A stretch of 64,000 bases of DNA from contig NZ_JACHMB010000001.1 of NCBI RefSeq assembly GCF_014204795.1, positions 6,708,501 to 6,772,500 on the forward strand, in the 5' to 3' direction. The notes below the pieces were generated by a model. That model saw only the letters and a list, made by a program, of their open reading frames with translations, did no database searches and was not told the origin of the DNA. The position numbers were made by a program, and so were the translations under genes. The DNA is from Nonomuraea jabiensis. Its GTDB lineage: Bacteria > Actinomycetota > Actinomycetes > Streptosporangiales > Streptosporangiaceae. Of the stretch, positions 41,843 to 49,230 are shown in pieces. Each line of letters starts with the position of its first letter. The stretch's first letter is position 1.

Positions 41843-44005
41843 ATGCCCCCCATGCGAAAAATCGCGACAATCGTCGTGCTCACGTCAGGTCTGCTGTTAT
41901 CCGGCGGCACCGCTTTCGCCCATGAGGAGCGTCCGGTGACGCTGCCTGATGGTACGGGGGCGGTGCCGGTGCTGCGGTCCGGGGAGCCGGATCTGCTGGT
42001 GTGCAAGACGGATAAAGCCGACTTTGAGCGTCGAATCGCGAAATTTCCGGAGGATCTCAAAGCCCGCAACCTCGACCTTTTCACGAAATGTCAGCAAAAA
42101 GGGGTTAGGCACCTCCAAGAAGCCGTCGACCAGGTCGACCGGCCCGGAATGACGATCGCCATTCTCCCCGGACTCTACCGCGAGGAGCCCAGCCAGCCCG
42201 CCCCCACCGGCGCCTGCGCCCAGCTCCCCGCCCGCTGGTCCACGTGGGGCTACCAGATCCTCTCCTTCGAGCAACAGCGCCAGTGCCCCCACAACCAGAA
42301 CCTCGTCGCCATCCTCGGCAAGAAGGACCTGCAGATCGAGGGCACCGGAGCCGGCCCGCTCGACGTCGTGATCGACGCGGAGTACCGCAAGCTCAACGCC
42401 GTGCGCGCCGACCGTACCGACGGCGTCTACTTCCGGAACTTCACCGCCCAGCGCACCACGTTCAACTCCCTGTACGTGCTCGAAACCGACGGTTTCGTCA
42501 TCGACCGCGTCCTCACCCGCTGGAACGACGAGTACGGCTTCCTCACCTTCGCCAGCGACCACGGCCTCTACACCGACTGCGAGGCGTACGGGAACGGCGA
42601 CGGCGGCCTCTACCCGGGCAGCGCCTCCAACCTCAACGACGGCCGCGGCCACGACGTCCCCAGGTACGCCATCGAGATCCGCCGCTGCAAGAGCCACGAC
42701 AACGCGCTCGGCTACTCGGGCACCGCGGGCGACTCGATGTGGGTGCACGACAACGAGTTCTACGACAACATGGTCGGCGCCACGATGGACAGCCTGTGGC
42801 CCTCGCACCCCGGACTGCCGCAGAACCACGCCAAGTTCGAGAACAACAAGATCTACGACAACAACCGCGACTACTACCGCTACATCCGCGACGGCACCTG
42901 CGCCAAACCGCCGGCCGAACGCGGCTACGAGCGGGGCGTGGTGTGCTCGCAGGTGGGCGTGCCTCCCGGGACGGGCATCCTGGTCGCGGGCGGCAACTAC
43001 AACGTCTTCAGCAACAACCTCGTCTGGGGCCACCGGCGGGCGGCCTTCCACCTGTTCGGGGTGCCCGCGTTCATCAGGGGCGAGAACGACCTGGCCAAGC
43101 AGGCCGACACCTCCGACTACAACCGCTACGAGGGCAACCTGTTCGGCGTGAGCCCGACGGGTGAGCGGCGGCCGAACGGCCTGGACGTGTGGTGGGACGG
43201 GCAGGGCACCGGCAACTGCTGGCAGGGGAACACGGGCGCGTCGTCGCCCGCCGTCCTGCCGGTCTGCGCCGCGGCGGCGCCCGCGCTGTCGGGCGGCGCG
43301 AACCGCCTGCTGGCCGAGCCCGTGAAACTGATCAAGCTGTACCTGTGCGCGGACTTCAGCGCCTCGCAGGCCCGCCTGCCGGCCGGGTGCGACTGGTTCG
43401 GCGCGTCGGGGCTCGGCAAGGTGGAGACGCAGCTCGCCCTCGGCGGCTCGGCGGTGCTCGGGCTGCTCCTGGGGCTGTTCTGGTGGCGTTCGCGGCGGGG
43501 CGCGCGCCGGCACGGCGGCGACGGCCCGTCAAGGAACGGCCCGGGGAACGGCCCGTCGGGGAACGGCCCGTCGCGGAACGGCCCGTCGCGGAACGGCGTG
43601 GCGCCCACGGTGACGGCGATCGTCCTGCGTCGGCACCGGCTGATCGTGGCCGGGAGCGTCGCCGGGGCCGCCGGGCTCGTGCTCGACGTGGTGGCGGCGG
43701 CCGTGGACAGCACGTCGCAGGCCGGAGCCGCGCTGCTGCTCATGGGGGCGTGGTGGCTCTGCCTGGGAGCGGCCTGGCGGGGCAGGCGGCCGGCGTTCGG
43801 CCTGCTCACGATCGTGGTGGGGCTGCTGGCCTGCGCCGACGCCTTCGACCGGCTGGTGTACCTGATCCCCGCCGTCCCGCTGGGGCCGGGGTGGATCCGG
43901 GGGCTGGTGACCGGGCTCTGGGTGCTCTGCGCGGTCGTGGTGCTGGCGCCCCGGCGCGGGGGCACCGTACGGGAGACGCCCGCCGAGGCCGAGGCGAGCG
44001 CGTGA
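41843..44005 (+). CDS. Exported right-handed parallel beta-helix protein with C-terminal membrane helices
   Basis: The 720-residue protein has a signal peptide (residues 1-27, ending TAFAH). The ectodomain (about 28-530) is a pectate-lyase-like parallel beta-helix with repeated YxNxF/NNxxYDN turns: YGNGDGGLYPGSASNLNDGR, DNEFYDNMVGAT, ENNKIYDNNRDYY, GNYNVFSNNLVWGH. Several Cys may form disulfides. One helix follows at about 535-553, then a cytoplasmic Gly/Pro/Ser/Arg/Asn repeat linker, then four helices at about 590-705. The function is unknown; sugar or copper-ligand binding at the surface is possible. Its stop overlaps the cupredoxin gene (GTGA), so three genes are coupled. Confidence 0.85.
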   Translation: MPPMRKIATIVVLTSGLLLSGGTAFAHEERPVTLPDGTGAVPVLRSGEPDLLVCKTDKADFERRIAKFPEDLKARNLDLFTKCQQKGVRHLQEAVDQVDRPGMTIAILPGLYREEPSQPAPTGACAQLPARWSTWGYQILSFEQQRQCPHNQNLVAILGKKDLQIEGTGAGPLDVVIDAEYRKLNAVRADRTDGVYFRNFTAQRTTFNSLYVLETDGFVIDRVLTRWNDEYGFLTFASDHGLYTDCEAYGNGDGGLYPGSASNLNDGRGHDVPRYAIEIRRCKSHDNALGYSGTAGDSMWVHDNEFYDNMVGATMDSLWPSHPGLPQNHAKFENNKIYDNNRDYYRYIRDGTCAKPPAERGYERGVVCSQVGVPPGTGILVAGGNYNVFSNNLVWGHRRAAFHLFGVPAFIRGENDLAKQADTSDYNRYEGNLFGVSPTGERRPNGLDVWWDGQGTGNCWQGNTGASSPAVLPVCAAAAPALSGGANRLLAEPVKLIKLYLCADFSASQARLPAGCDWFGASGLGKVETQLALGGSAVLGLLLGLFWWRSRRGARRHGGDGPSRNGPGNGPSGNGPSRNGPSRNGVAPTVTAIVLRRHRLIVAGSVAGAAGLVLDVVAAAVDSTSQAGAALLLMGAWWLCLGAAWRGRRPAFGLLTIVVGLLACADAFDRLVYLIPAVPLGPGWIRGLVTGLWVLCAVVVLAPRRGGTVRETPAEAEASA
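43525..43605 (+). repeat. 12- to 18-bp tandem repeats in the linker of the beta-helix protein
   Basis: AACGGCCCGTCG-type units, some with an inserted AGG or GGG codon pair, repeat about six times and encode NGPSRNGPGNGPSG-like sequence between the first and second C-terminal helices. The frame is kept. Confidence 0.7.
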
Positions 44006-44391
44006 GCGGGTCCGTCCGAGTGGCCGGATGCGTGCTGGCCTGCTGGCTCGTCACGGCGTGCGGCCCGCTGTCGGAGACCCACCACAATCCCGGCAGCAGC
44101 CACAAGGTGGCCACGGCAGCGCCGAGCGGGCAGGCGGACGCCGTGATCACCGTCGCCCGCGGCCAGGTGAGCCCGCCGCCGGGCTGGCTGGAGGTGGCCA
44201 AAGGACGGCAGGTCAGCATCACGGTGACCAGCGACGTGCCGGACGAGCTGCACGTGCACGGCTACGACATCGAGGCCGAGCTGCGGCCGGGGGTGCCCGC
44301 GACCGTGCGCTTCACGGCCGGCCTGACCGGGGTGTTCGAGGTGGAGACCCACCGGAGCAAGCTGGTCCTCACGCAACTGGCGGTCCGGTGA
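44002..44391 (+). CDS. Cupredoxin-like lipoprotein
   Basis: The 129-residue protein has a lipoprotein signal with lipobox LVTAC (Cys about residue 20). After a His-containing linker (SETHHNPGSSHK) comes a small beta-sandwich: EVAKGRQVSITVTSDVPDEL, HVHGYDIEAEL, then GVFEVETHRSKLVLTQLAV. HVHGYD and ETHRS resemble the His ligands of cupredoxin-like domains such as EfeO/CopC-like folds, so copper or another metal may bind. The GTG overlaps the upstream stop, and its stop overlaps the next GTG. It probably stands on the outer face of the membrane with its two partners. Confidence 0.8.
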   Translation: MSGSVRVAGCVLACWLVTACGPLSETHHNPGSSHKVATAAPSGQADAVITVARGQVSPPPGWLEVAKGRQVSITVTSDVPDELHVHGYDIEAELRPGVPATVRFTAGLTGVFEVETHRSKLVLTQLAVR

Positions 44392-45605
44392 CGGCGGGGG
44401 TCCTCGCGCACGGGATCGGTACGCGCGGTGACCTGCCGATCCCGCTCTTCTACGCCTACGCGGGCGCTTTCGCGGCGCTCGTCGTCTCGTTCCTGGCGCT
44501 CGGGCTGCTCTGGGCCGACTCCCGCTTCCGCGGCGACCGTGCGGGCCTGCTGATCCCGTTGCGCCTGCCCGGCCGCCCGGCGCGCGTCCTGACCCTCGTC
44601 CTCGCCGTCTACACGATCGGCTGGCTCGCGGCGGGTCCCGCGGACGGGAACGCGGGGCCGTACCTGGTGTATGTGCTCTTCTGGGTGGGCCTGGTCCCGG
44701 CGTCGCTGCTGTTCGGACCGGTGTGGCGGGCGCTGAGCCCGTTCCGGCTGCTGCCCGACCGGCCCCGGCGCCCGCTCCCGCCGCGGCTCGGCTACTGGCC
44801 GGCCGCCGCCGGCCTGCTCGCGTTCACCTGGACGGAGCTGGTCGCGCCCGAGCCCGCGGCGCCGTTCACGCTGCTGACCTTCTGCGCCCTGTACGCGGTC
44901 ACCCAGCTCGCGGGCACCTTCGTGTACGGCCACGTCTGGCTGGACCGCGGTGACCCCTTCGAGGTGTACTCGACCCTCATCGGCCACCTGTCACCCCTCG
45001 GCAGAAGGGCGAACGGCGACCGCGTCCTGCGCAGCCCCTTCGACGGCCTCGACGCCATCCAGCCCGTCCCCGGCCTGGTCGCCACCGTCTGCGTCCTGCT
45101 CGGCGGCACCGCGTACGACGGCTTCTCCGGCACCCCCGCCTGGGTGAACGCCCTCCAGTCAGGCCCGCTCGGCCGCACCGGGCTGGGCACGCTCGGCCTG
45201 CTGGCGGCCGTCGCGGGGGTGGCCCTCCTGTACGCCGCCTGCCTCGGCGCGGCCGGGCTGATCGGCGGCACCAGGGGGCTGACCGCCCGCTTCGCCCATT
45301 CGCTGGTGCCGATCGCCACCGGCTACCTCATCGCCCACTACTTCTCCCTCCTGGTCATCGAGGGCCGACACGGCATCCTCCTCGCTCTTGGCGTGGCCGC
45401 CGAGCCCGACCCGAACGCCGTCGAACCCGCCACCATCGCCGTCGTCCAGGTGCTGGCCATCGTGATCGGCCACGTGGTGGGGGTGGTGGCCGCCCACGAC
45501 CGCTCGGTCCGCCTCCTGCCGCCCGGCCGCGCGGTCGCAGGCCAGATCCCGCTGTTCGTCCTCATGGTCTGCTACACGATCGGCGGACTGACGCTGCTGC
45601 TGTGA
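44388..45605 (+). CDS. Polytopic membrane protein, FedB/'fenitrothion hydrolase'-like
   Basis: The 405-residue protein has about ten membrane helices. Key features are the opening AHGIGTRGDLPIPLFYAYAG, LGLLWADSRFRGD, TWTELVAPEPAAPFTLL, GDPFEVYSTLIGHLSPLGRR and AHYFSLLVIEGRHGILLALG. I recall similar proteins annotated as 'fenitrothion hydrolase' because of one Burkholderia FedB protein; that name likely reflects a side activity. The HG, H-Y and GRHG motifs could hold heme or metal. The gene is coupled to the cupredoxin gene, and the trio suggests metal or electron handling at the surface. Confidence 0.82.
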   Translation: MTAGVLAHGIGTRGDLPIPLFYAYAGAFAALVVSFLALGLLWADSRFRGDRAGLLIPLRLPGRPARVLTLVLAVYTIGWLAAGPADGNAGPYLVYVLFWVGLVPASLLFGPVWRALSPFRLLPDRPRRPLPPRLGYWPAAAGLLAFTWTELVAPEPAAPFTLLTFCALYAVTQLAGTFVYGHVWLDRGDPFEVYSTLIGHLSPLGRRANGDRVLRSPFDGLDAIQPVPGLVATVCVLLGGTAYDGFSGTPAWVNALQSGPLGRTGLGTLGLLAAVAGVALLYAACLGAAGLIGGTRGLTARFAHSLVPIATGYLIAHYFSLLVIEGRHGILLALGVAAEPDPNAVEPATIAVVQVLAIVIGHVVGVVAAHDRSVRLLPPGRAVAGQIPLFVLMVCYTIGGLTLLL

Positions 45606-45626
45606 GCGGAACGGGCCCGACTTTTG

Positions 45627-46032
45627 GCAACTGTCCTTTACGGTGCGGCCCGGCCAGGTGACCGGTTCCTCGGCCCCAACGGCGCGGGCAAGTCCACCAC
45701 CATGCGCGTCATCCTGGGGCTGCACCGGCCCAGCGCCGGGTCCGCGACCGTCAACGGCCGGCCCTACGCCGCACACCCCGACCCGCTCCGGCAGGTCGGG
45801 GCGCTGATGGAGGCGGCACACGGGGGCCGCACGGCGTACCAGCACCTGCCGGCGGGCCCGCACGCACGGGATATCGCCCGCCCGGGTGGCCGAGGTGCTA
45901 GAGCTGGCGGGGCTGTCCTCGGCGGCGGGGCGGCGGGTGGGCGGGTTCTCACTGGGCATGCGGCGGCTGCTGGCGGAGACCTCGGTGGCCGAACTGGTCG
46001 CGCGGGCCGGGACGGACGCGGTGCTGGTCCGC
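45627..46032 (+). pseudogene. Decayed ABC transporter ATP-binding protein
   Basis: This is a wreck of an ABC-2 drug exporter ATPase. One frame gives FLGPNGAGKSTTMRVILGLH (Walker A). The preceding VRPGQVTG is in another frame because one base is lost near 45663. A second frameshift near 45843-45858 leads to ARTHGISPARVAEVLELAGL and GGFSLGM. About 100 codons (signature remainder, Walker B and switch) are then missing, and RRLLAETSVAELVARAG, the C-terminal part, follows directly. No start codon or RBS is credible. It is not functional. Confidence 0.8.
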
Positions 46033-46260
46033 GACCGCGAGGAGGACCGCGGTGACGTTGCCGTGCCCTCCCGCGTCCGGCGCCCGCCTGGCCAGTGCCC
46101 GCGCGTCCGCCGGCAGATCGCCTTGGGGACGCAGGAGTTCAGGCCGGGCAGGTGCCGCCACAGGCCGTCGGTGTAGAGCAGCAGGAGGACCGGTCCGGGG
46201 GACGGTAGCCGTGGATCCGGATCGCCGTACGGGGCCACGGTGCCGCCGCCTCCTCCATCG
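46025..46260 (-). pseudogene. Remnant of a PP2C-type phosphatase C-terminal end
   Basis: On the minus strand one frame reads APYGDPDPRLPSPGPVLLLL and YTDGLWRHLPG, the PP2C motif around TDGLW. After a frameshift near 46120 the next frame reads DLPADARALARRAPDAGGHG and NVTAVLLAVAD, the usual last strand motif (family DNVTV). There is no start, N-terminal part or intact metal site. It touches the ABC ATPase remnant on the other strand. Confidence 0.7.
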
Positions 46261-46316
46261 TGACGGAGGGACGGCGATCCGGGCGCGGTAGCTTGGGCGC
46301 ACCAGGAGGGGGACAG

Positions 46317-47306
46317 GTGATGGCGGACGAGGCGACGGCGGCGGAGCTGCTGGCCGCGGCGCGAGATGGAAATGACCTGGCGTTCGGGCGGCTGGTCGGG
46401 CCGCTGCGGGACGAGTTGCGGGCCCACTGCTACCGGATGCTGGGGTCCGTTCACGACGCCGAGGACGTCGTGCAGGACACGCTGGACCGGGCGTGGCGGA
46501 GCCTGGCTCGGTTCGAGGACCGCGGGTCGATCAGACCGTGGCTGTACAAGATCGCGACGAACAGGGCGCTGACGCTCATCGAAAGCCGGGGCCGCCGCGA
46601 GCTGCCCGCCGACCTCGACCCGGCGGGCGGCGAGGTGGCGTGGCTGGAGCCGTACCCGGACAGCCTGATGGCCTGGACGGCGGGGCTGGGGCCCGAGGCG
46701 CGGGCGGTGGCCAGGGAGAGCGTGGAGCTGGCGTTCGTGGCGGCGCTGCAGCACCTGTCGGCCGTGCAACGGGCCGTGCTGCTGCTGCGCGACGTCCTCG
46801 GGTACGCCGCCCGCGAGGTCGCCGACCTGCTGGACACCACGGTCGCGGCGGTCAACAGCGCCCTCCAGCGGGCCAGGAAGAACCTCGCCGAGCTGCTGCC
46901 CCCGACCACCCAGCGGCAGGCCCTCGGCGAGCTGGGCGAGGCGGGGAGCCGGGAGCTGGCCCGCAGGTACGCGGCCGCCTGGGAGGCCGGGGACGTGGAC
47001 GCCATCGTGGCCATGCTGGCCGAGGACGCGAAGTACTCGATGCCGCCGCTGGCGGCCTGGTTCGAGGGGCGCGAGGGCATCCGCGGGTTCCTGCTCGGCG
47101 GGCCGCTCAAGGGGCGTTGGCGGATGCTGCCCGCGCGGGCCAACGGGCAGCTGGCGTTCGGCACGTACCTGTGGGACGAGCAGCGGGCGGCCTACCTCCC
47201 GGCCGGGCTGGACCTGCTGGTGGTGCGGGGCGGCCAGGTGGCGGAGGTGGTGTCGTTCCTGGAGGCCGATTTCGCCGACTTCGGCCTTCCCGAAGAAGTG
47301 CGATGA
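46317..47306 (+). CDS. ECF sigma-70 factor with C-terminal NTF2/SnoaL-like domain
   Basis: The 329-residue protein has sigma region 2 (FGRLVGPLRDELRAHCYRML, then DAEDVVQDTLDRAWRSL), region 4 (LSAVQRAVLLLRDVLGYAAR, then EVADLLDTTVAAVNSALQRA), and a SnoaL-like domain from about residue 210 (RYAAAWEAGDVDAIVAMLAEDAKYSMPP). This is the TIGR02960/SigG-like class in which the extra domain replaces an anti-sigma factor as sensor. GTG 46317 sits 8 bases after AGGAGG; ATG 46320 is one codon further. The next gene also encodes NTF2-like domains, which suggests a functional link or target. Confidence 0.88.
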   Translation: MMADEATAAELLAAARDGNDLAFGRLVGPLRDELRAHCYRMLGSVHDAEDVVQDTLDRAWRSLARFEDRGSIRPWLYKIATNRALTLIESRGRRELPADLDPAGGEVAWLEPYPDSLMAWTAGLGPEARAVARESVELAFVAALQHLSAVQRAVLLLRDVLGYAAREVADLLDTTVAAVNSALQRARKNLAELLPPTTQRQALGELGEAGSRELARRYAAAWEAGDVDAIVAMLAEDAKYSMPPLAAWFEGREGIRGFLLGGPLKGRWRMLPARANGQLAFGTYLWDEQRAAYLPAGLDLLVVRGGQVAEVVSFLEADFADFGLPEEVR

Positions 47307-47369
47307 GTTTCGGGCTCCGCCCCGGGTTGTACGTCCGGAACGAAGGCATCGACCCGGAAGGACCCATCC

Positions 47370-48164
47370 ATGTCCACGAACGAAGACCAGATCCGCGGCC
47401 TCGTCCTGCGCTGGGCCGCGGCGGTGCACCGCGGCGACCTGGAGACGGTCCTCGCGGACCACGCTGCGGACATCGTGATGTTCGACGTGCCGGAGAACGT
47501 TCGCGGCATCGAGGCGTACGAGAAGGCCTGGCCGCCGTTCTTCGAGTGGCAGGCGCAGGGGGCGGCGTTCGAGATCGAGTCGCTGGACGTCGTCGCCGGT
47601 GACGGCGTCGCCTTCGCGTACGCGCTGCTGCGGTGCGGCATGCCCGCCGACGACCGGCGGCTGCGGCTGACGCTCGGCCTGCGCGAGGAGGGCGGCCGGT
47701 GGGTCGTCGCGCACGAGCACCACTCGTTCCCGATCGCCGACGACGGGGCGTCCGTGCGGGAGGTGCGCGGGGTGCACGAGCGGTGGTACGCGGGCACCGC
47801 GGCCAAGGACCTGGACGGCATGATGGCCGCCATCGCCGACGACGTCGTGTCCTACGAGCACGACGCGCCGCTCGAGTACGTGGGCGTCGAGGCAGTGCGG
47901 GAGGTCTGCGCGCGCGGCCTCGACGAGGGACCCGACGTGCGCTTCGACATGCCGGACCTGAAGGTCATGGCCAGGGAGGACCTCGCGGTCGCGTGGGGGC
48001 TGAACCGGGTCCGCGTGGGCGGGGGCGCCGAGACGTGGTCGCGGGGGACGCGGGTGTTCGAGCGGCGCGACGGCTCCTGGGTGATGATCCACCAGCACGT
48101 CTCCTACCCGTACGACCCGGACACGGGCGAGGCGCGAACCGACCTGCGCCCTGCACGGAGCTAG
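47370..48164 (+). CDS. Double SnoaL/NTF2-like domain protein
   Basis: The 264-residue protein is two NTF2-like cone domains in tandem: residues about 5-125 (IRGLVLRWAAAVHRGDLETV, then DVPENVRGIEAYEKAW) and about 130-255 (EVRGVHERWYAGTAAKDLDG, then APLEYVGVEAVREV and SWVMIHQHVS). This fits SgcJ/EcaC/DUF4440-type proteins, which may bind small hydrophobic ligands or act as ketosteroid-isomerase-like enzymes. It follows the sigma factor by 63 bases in the same direction. Its stop overlaps the convergent MerR gene by four bases. Confidence 0.82.
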   Translation: MSTNEDQIRGLVLRWAAAVHRGDLETVLADHAADIVMFDVPENVRGIEAYEKAWPPFFEWQAQGAAFEIESLDVVAGDGVAFAYALLRCGMPADDRRLRLTLGLREEGGRWVVAHEHHSFPIADDGASVREVRGVHERWYAGTAAKDLDGMMAAIADDVVSYEHDAPLEYVGVEAVREVCARGLDEGPDVRFDMPDLKVMAREDLAVAWGLNRVRVGGGAETWSRGTRVFERRDGSWVMIHQHVSYPYDPDTGEARTDLRPARS

Positions 48165-48523
48165 GCGGGCGGGCGGACGGCGTCGAGCATGGTGTCGAGG
48201 GCGCGCTGGGACGTCTGCAGCCGCTCGATCGTCCCGGCGATACGCTCGCGCTCTTTCCGCAGGTTGCTCACCATGCCGGGGCACGCCGTCGGCACCATCC
48301 CGTCGCCGTCGTCGTGGACGCAGGGCAGCAAGAGAGCGATGACGGTCGTGGGGAGTCCGGCGGCGAGCATCGTACGGATGTGGCGCACCGACGCCACGTC
48401 CGGCTCGGCGTACTCGCGGTAGCCGTTGGGCAGCCGCACCGGCCGCAGCAGCCCCTGCTCCTCGTAGTAGCGCAGCAGCCGCCTGCTCACCCCCGTGCGG
48501 CGGGCCAGCTCTCCGATCTTCAT
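48161..48523 (-). CDS. MerR family transcriptional regulator
   Basis: The 120-residue protein has the MerR winged helix IGELARRTGVSRRLLRYYEE and the wing LRPVRLPNGYREYAEPDVA, then a long dimer coiled-coil and a short C-terminal tail. A pair of Cys (LLLPCVHDDGDGMVPTACPG) lies in the effector region and could sense metal or redox state. I use ATG 48523 (AAGGAG just upstream); a GTG at 48541 is possible but lies in the presumed operator. It is divergent from an SDR gene across a promoter with all MerR features. Confidence 0.9.
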   Translation of the reverse strand: MKIGELARRTGVSRRLLRYYEEQGLLRPVRLPNGYREYAEPDVASVRHIRTMLAAGLPTTVIALLLPCVHDDGDGMVPTACPGMVSNLRKERERIAGTIERLQTSQRALDTMLDAVRPPA

Positions 48524-48530
48524 CTGCTCC

Positions 48531-48562
48531 TTGACCTTCACATCGATGTGACGCCTTAGCTT
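48531..48562 (+). promoter_or_regulatory. MerR-type promoter with long spacer and central dyad
   Basis: TTGACC (48531-48536) and TAGCTT (48557-48562) are 20 bp apart, longer than the usual 17, with the perfect palindrome TCACATCGATGTGA (48538-48551) in the spacer. This is the geometry that MerR proteins correct by DNA distortion. It faces the SDR gene; the MerR gene is on the other side. Confidence 0.75.
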
Positions 48563-48591
48563 CCGATCACAACAACGGAAAGGAGCCTATG

Positions 48592-49230
48592 ATGCCCGGA
48601 GTTGTGATCATCGGAGCGGGGCCGGGGATCGGCCGGTCCGTCGCCCGCCGGTTCGCGCGGGAGGGGATGCCGGTCGCGCTCGTCTCGCGTACCGGCACGA
48701 CGCTCGACCTGGACGGGGTGCTCGCGTACAAGGCCGACAGCGCCGACGAGGACCGGCTCAGGGCCGCCCTCGACGCGGCCGTCGCCGAGCAGGGCACGCC
48801 GGACGCCGTGGTCTACAACGCCGCGATCATCCGGCCGGACGCGCCGGGCGAGGCGAGCGTACGGGCCCAGCTGGACGCCTGGGCCGTGAACGTGGTGGGG
48901 GCGCTCGTCGCGGCCGCGCACGTGGCGCCCGCGATGGCCCGGCGCGGCAGCGGGTCGTTCCTCATCACCGGGGGGATGCCCGAGCCCAAGGCCCAGTACG
49001 TCAGCCTCTCGCTCGGCAAGGCGGGCGTGCGGACGCTGGCGGCGCTGCTCGACCAGGAGTACGGGCCCTCGGGGGTGCACGTGGCCAGCGTCACCGTGGC
49101 CGGACCGGTCGCGCCCGGCACGGCCTTCGACCCCGACGACATCGCCGAGCACTACTGGCGCCTGCACACCCAGCCTCGGGAACGGTGGGAGCGCGAAGTC
49201 CTCCACGACGGCACGGCATCACGTCCGTGA
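48592..49230 (+). CDS. SDR family oxidoreductase under MerR control
   Basis: The 212-residue protein has the Rossmann motif VVIIGAGPGIGRSVARRFA, NAAII after the fourth strand and SLGKAGVRTLAALLDQEYG in place of the usual YxxxK: the active-site Tyr region reads AQYVSLSLGKAG, so Tyr and Lys are eight residues apart instead of four and catalysis is uncertain. ATG 48592 has AGGAG 6 bases upstream; an ATG one codon earlier is too close. It is the first gene after the MerR promoter and ends in a 12-base overlap with the convergent GNAT gene. The substrate is unknown. Confidence 0.85.
   Translation: MPGVVIIGAGPGIGRSVARRFAREGMPVALVSRTGTTLDLDGVLAYKADSADEDRLRAALDAAVAEQGTPDAVVYNAAIIRPDAPGEASVRAQLDAWAVNVVGALVAAAHVAPAMARRGSGSFLITGGMPEPKAQYVSLSLGKAGVRTLAALLDQEYGPSGVHVASVTVAGPVAPGTAFDPDDIAEHYWRLHTQPRERWEREVLHDGTASRP

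Noticed and set aside
45159..48284. Open frame of more than 1000 codons on the minus strand
   Set aside because: It runs antisense to the membrane protein, sigma factor and double-NTF2 genes, which have clear homology. Only the small PP2C-like stretch at 46120-46260 looks protein-like, and it is described as a pseudogene.
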